From contig PXCX01000327.1 in assembly GCA_003565195.1 (NCBI GenBank), positions 1 to 8,109 on the forward strand: a stretch of DNA of 8,109 nt, in the 5' to 3' direction. The notes below the pieces were generated by a model. It was given only the letters and a program-made list of their open reading frames with translations. It did not search any database and had not been told where the DNA came from. Source of the stretch: PVC group bacterium. Lineage in GTDB: Bacteria; Verrucomicrobiota; Kiritimatiellia; CAIKKV01; PXCX01. Shown here one piece after another: positions 1 to 7,055 of this stretch. Within the stretch, counting starts at the first letter, position 1. The number at the start of each line of letters is the position of its first letter. The position numbers were made by a program, and so were the translations under genes.

Positions 1-1056
1 AATCAGGATGCCGTGCATGCCCGAAAGCATTGATTTGGCGCCTTTCGTTTCGATATCTTCCGACTCGACCATGCGGATGGCGACCCTCAAGTTGTTGGCA
101 ATAGCGCCGTGCGTCAAAGCCTCATAGACGCTTTTGTAGGCATCCCGCAAGGATATGTATTTACCCACCACCGCAATTTCAACCGATCCGCCGCACGGTT
201 GAATCAAGGTCCCCAGCATTTTTTCCCAATCTTTGATTTCAATCCGGTTAACATGTAAATTCAATAGTTCCAGACAATAGACATCGAGATCCTGGCGAGT
301 GAGATCGAGCGGGACTTCGTATATCGAGTTTTCCACGTCTATTTCCTCGATGATCAGCCTGCGATCGACATTGCAAAACAGGGCGAGTTTATCCTTGTGT
401 TCGTCCGTCATTCGTTGTTCGCAGCGGCAAATCAGGATATCGGGAATAATTCCTATGGTCCGCAGCACGCCCACGCTTTGTTGCGATGGTTTGGTTTTCA
501 TCTCTCCGGCGGCGCGTATGTATGGCACAAGCGTAATATGCATGAAAATCCCGTTTTGACGACCGATTTCCTGTCGGAATTGGCGAATGGCCTCAAGGAA
601 CGGCAAGCTTTCGATATCACCGGCGGTACCCCCTATTTCTGTAATCACAATATCAACATTATCATGATCGAACACTCGTAAAGCCCGTTTGATTTCGTCG
701 GTCACATGCGGTATGACCTGAACGGTATAACCAAGATAGCCGCCTTCGCGCTCGCGCTTGATCACCTCGCTGTAGATGCGTCCGGTGGTATAGTTGCTGG
801 CGCGCGAACAGGGTTGCCCGGTAAAGCGTTCATAATGCCCCAGATCGAGATCGGTTTCGCCGCCGTCTTCCGTGACGTAAACCTCGCCGTGCTGATAGGG
901 CGACATGGTGCCGGGATCGACATTGAGATATGGATCTAGTTTCTGGAGTCGGACACGATATCCGCGCCGTTGCAGAAGCAATGCCACCGAGGCGGCCGTA
1001 ATTCCCTTGCCGAGGGACGATACTACGCCGCCGGTTACAAAAATATGTTTTGGCAT
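1..1056 (-). CDS. pyrG: CTP synthase, partial (first 352 residues; C-terminal part outside the window)
   Basis: CTP synthase aminates UTP to CTP in the cytoplasm, using ATP and ammonia released from glutamine by its own C-terminal glutaminase domain; this is the last step of de novo pyrimidine nucleotide synthesis. I translated the minus strand by hand. It opens MPKHIFVTGGVVSSLGKGI, with the P-loop lysine at residue 17. KLDPYLNVDPGTM lies at 39-51, the Mg-binding acidic residues fit Asp71 and Glu140 (E. coli Asp72 and Glu140), EIGGTAGDIESLPFLEA lies at 140-156, and the UTP/CTP-binding stretch KTKPSQ at 187-192. The linker and start of the class I glutaminase domain begin near residue 290 (VEIAVVGKY). 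The frame is open to the edge, ending GMHGILI just before the expected PGGFG. The family is about 540 residues, so roughly 190 are missing, including the catalytic Cys-His-Glu triad. The ATG at 1056 has a strong ribosome binding site and shares its A with the gltD stop. The row-sampled GC is lower than in the upstream genes. Identity is secure; whether the full gene is intact cannot be seen. Confidence 0.97.
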   Translation of the reverse strand, partial: MPKHIFVTGGVVSSLGKGITAASVALLLQRRGYRVRLQKLDPYLNVDPGTMSPYQHGEVYVTEDGGETDLDLGHYERFTGQPCSRASNYTTGRIYSEVIKREREGGYLGYTVQVIPHVTDEIKRALRVFDHDNVDIVITEIGGTAGDIESLPFLEAIRQFRQEIGRQNGIFMHITLVPYIRAAGEMKTKPSQQSVGVLRTIGIIPDILICRCEQRMTDEHKDKLALFCNVDRRLIIEEIDVENSIYEVPLDLTRQDLDVYCLELLNLHVNRIEIKDWEKMLGTLIQPCGGSVEIAVVGKYISLRDAYKSVYEALTHGAIANNLRVAIRMVESEDIETKGAKSMLSGMHGILI

Positions 1057-2495
1057 CAAGTTGCCTCCTTTCCGGTCAAGTAATCCTTAACACTGTACGC
1101 GGTTCGGGCTCCATCGGCAAGTGCCCTGACCACCAGGGAGGCGCCCGCGGCCATATCTCCCGTGATGAAAACCCCGCGTTGCGAAGTCATCTGGTGGGCA
1201 TCCCTTTGAATCATCCCTTGCGGATCACGCGCCAAATCAAGCGTTTCGGCACAAGGATGTCGTCCAGGTCCCGTGAAGCCGAGGGCCAGCAACACCAGAT
1301 CGGTATCCATCGCGAAATCGGATCCTTCAATCGGCCGGGGTTTCTTCCGGCCGTCTTCCCCGGCTATCCATTCCACCTCGCAGCCATGCAGACGGACCAC
1401 CCGGCCATCGCGGCCCTCGAGGCGCCGTGTCATTACGGACCAGAGCCGTTGCCCGCCTTCCAAATGACTGCTTGACTCACGCAAACGAAGCGGCCATTCA
1501 GGCCAGGGTGTCGACGGGGACCGCTGCGCTGGTGGCCGGGGCAGGATTTCGAGTTGGTAAACCTTGCGCGCGCCCTGGCGCAGGGCCGTGCCCAGACAAT
1601 CCGATCCGGTATCGCCGCCGCCGATCACGGTTACGATCCGGTCTCGGGCGGTGATGGTCTCATCGTCCGGAATCGCTTCGCCTTCGCTACGGCGGTTCTG
1701 TTGCGTCAGGAACGGCATCGCAAAATGGATGCCGTCCAACTCGCGACCGGGAACGTCCAGATTGCGCGGTTCCTGCGCGCCGCCGGCCAGGATCATGGCC
1801 TGGTAGCGCCGCAACAGGTAATGGGACGACAAGTCCACGCCGACATCGACACCGGTCTCGAATTGTATGCCTTCATCGACCATTCGTTGGATGCGCCGAT
1901 CAAGAATCCATTTTTCGAGTTTGAAGTCGGGAATCCCGTAACGTAAAATGCCGCCCGGTTTTGCCGCGCTTTCGAATACCGTGATCGAATATCCGGCCCG
2001 GTTCAGGCGGTCGGCCGCCGCCAATCCGGCGGGACCCGAACCGACCACAGCGATCCGTGTATTATGCCGGACGGCGGGCGGCTTCGGTTTGACCAGTCCG
2101 GATTCGAAGGCGTGTTCGACAATCATGCGTTCGATTTGCCGGATTGTGACCGGTTCCCCGTGCAGTCCGGCCACGCAGGCGCCTTCGCACAATGCCGGAC
2201 AGATTCGGGCCGTGATTTCAGGCATCGGATGGGTGCTTTCCAGCAGGTCCCAGGCTTCCCGCCAGCGGCTCTGATAGGCCAGAACGTTAAGTTCGGGCAC
2301 AATATTGTGCAGCGGACATCCGCAGCCATGGCAGAATGGCGTGCCGCAATCCATGCAGCGTGCAGCCTGGTCGCGCAGTTCCTCCGAGGTCAACATCCGT
2401 TCCACCGGCCGCCAGTCCTGCAAGCGTCTTTCCCGCCGCCGATATCCGGGTTCCTGGCGCGGGATGTCGATGAACCCGCGGTCTCGCTTACTCAT
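1056..2495 (-). CDS. gltD: Glutamate synthase small (beta) subunit, NADPH-type
   Basis: This is the electron-input subunit of GOGAT. It oxidises NAD(P)H on its FAD and passes electrons through [4Fe-4S] clusters to the FMN of GltB. The protein has 479 residues, a usual length. Domains in order: an N-terminal ferredoxin-like domain with cysteines at 47, 50, 55, 58 and 60 (CMDCGTPFCHGCGCP) and at 99, 103 and 107 (CPALCEGAC); the first FAD Rossmann motif VVGSGPAGLAAADRL at 150-164; the NAD(P)H motif VIGGGDTGSDC at 290-300; and a second FAD-contacting motif, GVFITGDMAAGASLVVRALADG, at about 441-462. PWPEWP and SSSHLEGGQR at 330-350 are also typical. An ATG 30 bases further upstream (2525) is in frame, but the one at 2495 has the Shine-Dalgarno sequence and gives the usual short N-terminus, so I chose it. 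The start overlaps the gltB stop by 8 bases and the stop shares one base with the pyrG ATG. The relatives that form subunits of other reductases are less likely, because gltB is adjacent. Confidence 0.96.
   Translation of the reverse strand: MSKRDRGFIDIPRQEPGYRRRERRLQDWRPVERMLTSEELRDQAARCMDCGTPFCHGCGCPLHNIVPELNVLAYQSRWREAWDLLESTHPMPEITARICPALCEGACVAGLHGEPVTIRQIERMIVEHAFESGLVKPKPPAVRHNTRIAVVGSGPAGLAAADRLNRAGYSITVFESAAKPGGILRYGIPDFKLEKWILDRRIQRMVDEGIQFETGVDVGVDLSSHYLLRRYQAMILAGGAQEPRNLDVPGRELDGIHFAMPFLTQQNRRSEGEAIPDDETITARDRIVTVIGGGDTGSDCLGTALRQGARKVYQLEILPRPPAQRSPSTPWPEWPLRLRESSSHLEGGQRLWSVMTRRLEGRDGRVVRLHGCEVEWIAGEDGRKKPRPIEGSDFAMDTDLVLLALGFTGPGRHPCAETLDLARDPQGMIQRDAHQMTSQRGVFITGDMAAGASLVVRALADGARTAYSVKDYLTGKEAT
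1064..1071 (-). promoter_or_regulatory. Ribosome binding site of pyrG
   Basis: The minus strand reads AAAGGAGG, 7 bases before the pyrG ATG. It is a near-perfect anti-16S match and lies inside the last codons of gltD (Gly-Lys-Glu-Ala-Thr-stop). It fixes the pyrG start at 1056 and, with the TGATG stop/start junction, suggests translation of pyrG is coupled to that of gltD. Confidence 0.85.
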
Positions 2496-5400
2496 GCTCC
2501 TCCTCCCGTCTTGCGGTCGCGGCATCTTCAGGCGTCATCCGTCCCAGGGCACGCCGGAATTCCATCGGGAAAACCTTGATGAAAAAGGGCAGCGAACTTT
2601 CCCATGTATCCAGGATCGTTCGACCACATAAGCTGCCGGTCAATGCCGTGTGCTGCTTGATCAAGCGCCGCAGCTCGTGCGCGTCGGTTTCCTCCTCGAC
2701 GCGTTCCAGATCGATCATATCCAGATTGCAGCGGCTGTCGAACGACCCGCTGGGATCGAACACGTAGGCGATGCCGCCGCTCATGCCCGCCCCGAAATTT
2801 ACCCCGGTGGGCCCGAGAACAACCACGGTGCCGCCGGTCATGTATTCACAGCCATGGTCGCCAATCCCTTCCACCACAGCCGTTGCACCACTGTTGCGAA
2901 TGGCAAACCGTTCCCCCGCCTGACCGTTGAGGTAGATCTCACCCGATGTGGCGCCGTATAACAACACATTTCCGGCAATGATATTGGCGGCCGGATCGAA
3001 CCGGCCGGCAACCGGCGGTTTCAGAATCACCCGCGCGCCGGAAAGACCTTTGCCCACATAATCGTTGGCTTCACCTTCAAGGATAAAAGTAATGCCACGG
3101 GCCGCAAAGGCCGCAAAACTTTGGCCGGCCGTCCCGCGCAGCCGCAGCGTAATAGTGTCTTTCGGTAATCCGGCGGCGCCATGCCGCCGAATCAGTTCAC
3201 CGGAGAGCATGGTGCCCACGGAACGATGCACGTTGCGAACGGCACAATCCACGACGACGCGTTCACCCCGTTCAAGGGCCGGCCGGCAGGTTTCGAGAAA
3301 GGTGTGATCAAGCTCATCGTCCAGTTCGTGGTTTTGCGGGCGGATGCAGCGGCGTTCGTCGCATGCCGGGTCCGGCTGGGCAAGCACTCGCGAAAGATCG
3401 ATTCCGCGAGCCTTCCAGAAATCGATCGCCGGTTCGGTTTCCAGCAGGTCGACGCGGCCGATCAGCTCATCCAGCGTACGGGCACCCAGGCGCGCCATAT
3501 ATCCGCGAAGCTCCTCGGCCAGCATCTGAAAATAGGTTTGGACATGTTCGGGACGGCCACGGAACCGTTTGCGTAATTCGGGATCCTGGGTGGCTACCCC
3601 GGCGGGACAGGTGTTGGCATGACATTTTCGCATCATTACGCAACCGCACACCACCAGCGGTGCGGTGGCAAACCCGAATTCCTCGGCGCCCAGTAAGGCT
3701 GCGATCAGGACATCGCGTCCGGTACGCAGTTGACCGTCCGTCTGCAGGCGGACCCGGCTGCGCAATCCGTTCAGCGTCAGGGTCTGCTGGGTCTCGGCCA
3801 GACCCAGTTCCCATGGCAGGCCGGCATATTTGATGGACGACAAGGGCGCCGCTCCGGTGCCGCCGTCGCCGCCGCTGATAAGGATCATATCGGCTCGGCC
3901 CTTGGCGACGCCGGCGGCCACGGTGCCGACCCCACATTCGGAGACCAGTTTGACGGCGATCCGGGCGGCCGGATTGGCGCATTTCAGGTCCCGAATCAAT
4001 TGCGCAATGTCCTCGATCGAATAGATGTCATGATGCGGTGGTGGCGAAATCAGGGTTACCCCGGGCGTGGAATGGCGGACAGCGGCAATCTCGGCATTGA
4101 CTTTGTGGCCCGGCAAATGGCCGCCTTCCCCCGGTTTGGCGCCCTGGGAGATTTTGATTTGCAGTTCGCGGGCATTGACCAGGTATTCGATCGTTACACC
4201 GAATCGTCCGCTGGCCACCTGTCGGACCGCACTGCAAAGGTTATCGCCATTCGGGAGGGGAACGGATCGCTGCGATTCCTCGCCGCCCTCACCGCTGTTG
4301 CTCATGGCGCCCAACCGGTTCATGGCAATCGCGAGGGTCTGGTGTGCTTCGCGGCTGATGGAACCAAACGACATGGCGCCGGTGGCGAATCGCCGGACAA
4401 TCGCCGAAGCCGGCTCAACCTTCGCGAGCGGAATCGAGGTGCCGGGCTCCCGAATCCGGAACAGGCCCCGCAGAGTGCATAGGCGCCGGGTTTGTTGATT
4501 GATTTCGCGCGCGAACTCGGCATAGGCTTGCGGATCATTCTTGCGCGCCGCACGCTGCAGCAGGGTAATACAGCGGGGCGTCCATGCATGCCGCTCTCCG
4601 TCGGTTCGATACCGGTAGTGTCCCCCGGACGGAAGGATGTCGGGGTGGCTTGGTTGATCCTGCGTGGCCGCCGCATGGCGAGCGGCAGTTTCAGCCGCGA
4701 TTCCATCCATGTCCAGCCCTTCGATTCGGCTTGGCGTACCCTCGAAATAGCGGTCGATGACGGAACGATTCAAGCCGACCGCCTCGAAGATCCGTGCGCC
4801 ACGGTAGCTGCGCAGGGTTGAAATCCCCATTTTCGACATGATCTTCAGAATTCCGCTACAGAGTGATTTCACGTAATTATCAATCGCCTCGACCGGCATC
4901 ATGGGACGATCCAGGCGGTCGGCCGCTGCCATCGCGGCAACTGTCTCGAAAGCTAAATAGGGATTCAAGGCCGATGCCCCGTACCCGAGTAACAAAGCCA
5001 TGTGCATCACTTCGCGCGCTTCGCCGGTTTCCGCAATGATACCGGTCCGGGTCCGTAAGGCCTCGCGGATCAGCCGCTGATGCACCGCACTAACCGCCAG
5101 CATCATCGGGATCGGCGCTAGTCGGTCCTCAAGATTCCGATCGGACAGAATCAGGATGCGCGTTCCTTGGCGCACCGCGTTCGCGGCATGATCACATAGC
5201 TCGTCGAGAGCTTGCTCCAGCGTTCGGCCATCGCTTCCAGCCGCAAATCCGGCTTTCAAACGATGGCTCTTGAAATCGTCAGCGGGCAGCCGGCAAATGC
5301 GCTCGAGATCCTCTTTTGAAAGAATAGGATGCGGCATCTTGATCAGACGGGCATGTCCGGGCCGTTCCGTGAGGATCGAATCGGTATTACCGATTCCGGT

Positions 5401-7017
5401 CATTAGCGACATAACCAGCGATTCACGAATCGGGTCGATGGCCGGATTGGTGACTTGGGCGAACATCTGCTTGAAGTACCAGTACAGCAACTGCGGTTTT
5501 TCGGAAAGTATGGCCGGCGGCTGATCGGCGCCCATGGATCCCTTCGGTTCCTGGCCCGTGACCGCCATGGTATTGAGGATGATCTGTTCGTCTTCCCGGG
5601 TGTATCCGAAAAGCCGTTGCCGGCGGCGAAGCGTCGGGGTATCCGCGCAGGGCGGCAAAACGGCATTGAACAGGCCGTGAATATCGATCCGGTTCTCCTG
5701 TACCCAGCGCCGGTAAGGCCGCCGCCGGGCCAGCGCCATTTTAATTTCACAATCCTTCAAAAAACGATGACCCTGAGTGTCCACCAGAAGAATCTGTCCG
5801 GGCCGCAAGGCACCCTTCTCGCGTATCTCTTCCGCCGGAATATCCAGAACACCGGCCTCGGATGCAAACACCATGAATCCGTCATGGGTTACGGTGTAGC
5901 GCGCCGGGCGTAACCCGTTGCGGTCCAATAGCCCGCCGACGTAGCGGCCGTCGCTGAATGCGATCGCCGCCGGGCCGTCCCATGGTTCCATAAAACCGGC
6001 ATGGTACTCGAAAAAACCACGTAAATCGGGTCCCATCGGGTATTTGACACCCCAGCCCTGCGGGATCATCATGACGGCTGCATGATGCGTTTCGCGTCCG
6101 GCCGCCGTCAACAACTCGAGTACATTGTCCAACGCCGCCGAATCACTGCCGTCCGGTTCGATAATCGGAAACAACTTTGGCAGATCGTCGCCGAACACGT
6201 CCGATTCGAGATTCGGTTCACGCGCTTGCATGTTGAACCGGTTGCCCTTGAGGGTGTTGATTTCACCGTTGTGCGCCAGGCAGCGGAAAGGTTGTGCCAG
6301 CGGCCAGGAGGGGAAGGTGTTGGTGCTGTAGCGCTGGTGGACGACCGCCAATGCGCTTTCCAACCGTTCGTCGCGTAGATCTGCGAAAAAACCGCCAACT
6401 TGCGCCGCCTGCATCAGCCCTTTGTACACCATGGTGCGGCAGGAAAGACTGGCCACGTAGAAGTCCGTTCCGGTATCGGTCCGGTGGCTAACGGCTCGTT
6501 GCCATATTTTGCGCATCAGATACAGTTTGCGTTCAAGACCGGCGCCGTCCAATCCGCGCGATGTGACAAAGCATTGCCGGATAACCGGCATCTCGCGCCG
6601 GGCAGTTTCGCCAAGGATACCGGCATCGACCGGAACGTCGCGCCAACCGATCAGGCGCAGGCCGGCCTCCTCGGCCGCTTCCGTCCCGAGTGCCATGCAA
6701 CGGTCGCGTTGCGAATCGTGCTGCGGCAGGAAACACATGCCGGCGCCAAACGGGGCGTTGGCCGGCAACGTAATTCCCTGGGCCGCGGCTTCAGAACGTA
6801 GAAACCGTTCCGGCAACTGGAACAGGACACCCGCGCCGTCACCGGTCTGGGCATCTGCTCCGGTGGCACCGCGATGCTGCAGATTGATCAGGACCCGGAG
6901 CCCCTGGGCAATCACGCCATGGCTCCGGTGCCCGTCCTGATTCACCACGAAGCCTAAACCACAAGCATCGTGTTCGTGTTCCCGATCATATAGACCTTGT
7001 GGCTTGGGGAATGTCAT
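2488..7017 (-). CDS. gltB: Glutamate synthase large (alpha) subunit
   Basis: GltB makes two glutamates from glutamine and 2-oxoglutarate, channelling ammonia between two active sites; electrons come from GltD. The protein has 1509 residues, a full-length bacterial alpha subunit. The class II amidotransferase domain covers about residues 19-430. Its nucleophile is Cys19 in HDACGLGFV, implying removal of an 18-residue propeptide. CLAHNGEINTLKGN at 246-259 supplies the Asn250-Gly251 oxyanion hole. The central domain covers about 480-780. The FMN/2-oxoglutarate synthase domain covers about 860-1230, with GAMSFGSIS at 880-888, KPGEGGHLPG at 961-970 and ISGGDGGTGAAPLSS at 1047-1061. The 3Fe-4S cysteines are Cys1126, Cys1132 and Cys1137 (GCVMMRKCHANTCPAG). 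The C-terminal glycine-rich beta-helix domain covers about 1250-1500. All expected catalytic and cluster residues seen are present. The start ATG at 7017 has an in-frame TGA 12 bases upstream and no clear Shine-Dalgarno sequence. A ferredoxin-dependent single-subunit enzyme is unlikely because gltD follows directly. Confidence 0.98.
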   Translation of the reverse strand: MTFPKPQGLYDREHEHDACGLGFVVNQDGHRSHGVIAQGLRVLINLQHRGATGADAQTGDGAGVLFQLPERFLRSEAAAQGITLPANAPFGAGMCFLPQHDSQRDRCMALGTEAAEEAGLRLIGWRDVPVDAGILGETARREMPVIRQCFVTSRGLDGAGLERKLYLMRKIWQRAVSHRTDTGTDFYVASLSCRTMVYKGLMQAAQVGGFFADLRDERLESALAVVHQRYSTNTFPSWPLAQPFRCLAHNGEINTLKGNRFNMQAREPNLESDVFGDDLPKLFPIIEPDGSDSAALDNVLELLTAAGRETHHAAVMMIPQGWGVKYPMGPDLRGFFEYHAGFMEPWDGPAAIAFSDGRYVGGLLDRNGLRPARYTVTHDGFMVFASEAGVLDIPAEEIREKGALRPGQILLVDTQGHRFLKDCEIKMALARRRPYRRWVQENRIDIHGLFNAVLPPCADTPTLRRRQRLFGYTREDEQIILNTMAVTGQEPKGSMGADQPPAILSEKPQLLYWYFKQMFAQVTNPAIDPIRESLVMSLMTGIGNTDSILTERPGHARLIKMPHPILSKEDLERICRLPADDFKSHRLKAGFAAGSDGRTLEQALDELCDHAANAVRQGTRILILSDRNLEDRLAPIPMMLAVSAVHQRLIREALRTRTGIIAETGEAREVMHMALLLGYGASALNPYLAFETVAAMAAADRLDRPMMPVEAIDNYVKSLCSGILKIMSKMGISTLRSYRGARIFEAVGLNRSVIDRYFEGTPSRIEGLDMDGIAAETAARHAAATQDQPSHPDILPSGGHYRYRTDGERHAWTPRCITLLQRAARKNDPQAYAEFAREINQQTRRLCTLRGLFRIREPGTSIPLAKVEPASAIVRRFATGAMSFGSISREAHQTLAIAMNRLGAMSNSGEGGEESQRSVPLPNGDNLCSAVRQVASGRFGVTIEYLVNARELQIKISQGAKPGEGGHLPGHKVNAEIAAVRHSTPGVTLISPPPHHDIYSIEDIAQLIRDLKCANPAARIAVKLVSECGVGTVAAGVAKGRADMILISGGDGGTGAAPLSSIKYAGLPWELGLAETQQTLTLNGLRSRVRLQTDGQLRTGRDVLIAALLGAEEFGFATAPLVVCGCVMMRKCHANTCPAGVATQDPELRKRFRGRPEHVQTYFQMLAEELRGYMARLGARTLDELIGRVDLLETEPAIDFWKARGIDLSRVLAQPDPACDERRCIRPQNHELDDELDHTFLETCRPALERGERVVVDCAVRNVHRSVGTMLSGELIRRHGAAGLPKDTITLRLRGTAGQSFAAFAARGITFILEGEANDYVGKGLSGARVILKPPVAGRFDPAANIIAGNVLLYGATSGEIYLNGQAGERFAIRNSGATAVVEGIGDHGCEYMTGGTVVVLGPTGVNFGAGMSGGIAYVFDPSGSFDSRCNLDMIDLERVEEETDAHELRRLIKQHTALTGSLCGRTILDTWESSLPFFIKVFPMEFRRALGRMTPEDAATARREEEHE
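2499..2507 (-). promoter_or_regulatory. Ribosome binding site of gltD
   Basis: The minus strand has the purine run GGGAGGAGG just before the ATG at 2495. The GGAGG at 2506-2502 leaves a 6-base spacer. The run encodes the Arg-Arg-Glu-Glu-Glu end of GltB, so one sequence serves as both coding sequence and ribosome binding site. It decides the gltD start in favour of 2495 over the in-frame ATG at 2525. Confidence 0.8.
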
Positions 7018-7055
7018 GTTCAGTTGTCATTTTATGCTTTTCGCCGGCCGTCTGC
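7018..7055 (-). other. glnN-gltB intergenic spacer
   Basis: This 38-base gap is the only true intergenic stretch in the window. It contains a GCCGGC palindrome near 7043-7048 but no stem followed by a T run, so I see no terminator. I also see no convincing -35/-10 pair and no GGAGG-like ribosome binding site for gltB. The short length and lack of a terminator favour read-through from glnN into gltB. Confidence 0.6.

Noticed and set aside
2496..2525. Alternative gltD start at 2525, adding 10 residues (MPRPQDGRRS)
   Set aside because: The ATG at 2495 has a strong Shine-Dalgarno sequence at a 6-base spacing and gives the usual GltD N-terminus. The extension would lie wholly within gltB.
2995..3020. 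GGCCGGC-type repeats in gltB as a regulatory or mobile repeat
   Set aside because: They fall in codons of the conserved C-terminal GltB domain (Pro-Pro-Val-Ala-Gly-Arg) and reflect GC-rich codon use. No flanking duplications or dispersed copies of a longer unit were seen.
3730..4482. 250-codon open frame on the plus strand, antisense to gltB
   Set aside because: It is opposite the FMN and 3Fe-4S part of GltB, whose residues are fully conserved in the minus frame. The antisense protein shows no recognisable domain.
7041..7050. GC-rich palindrome in the glnN-gltB gap as a terminator
   Set aside because: The self-complementary core is only about 6 bases, has no loop and is not followed by a T run.
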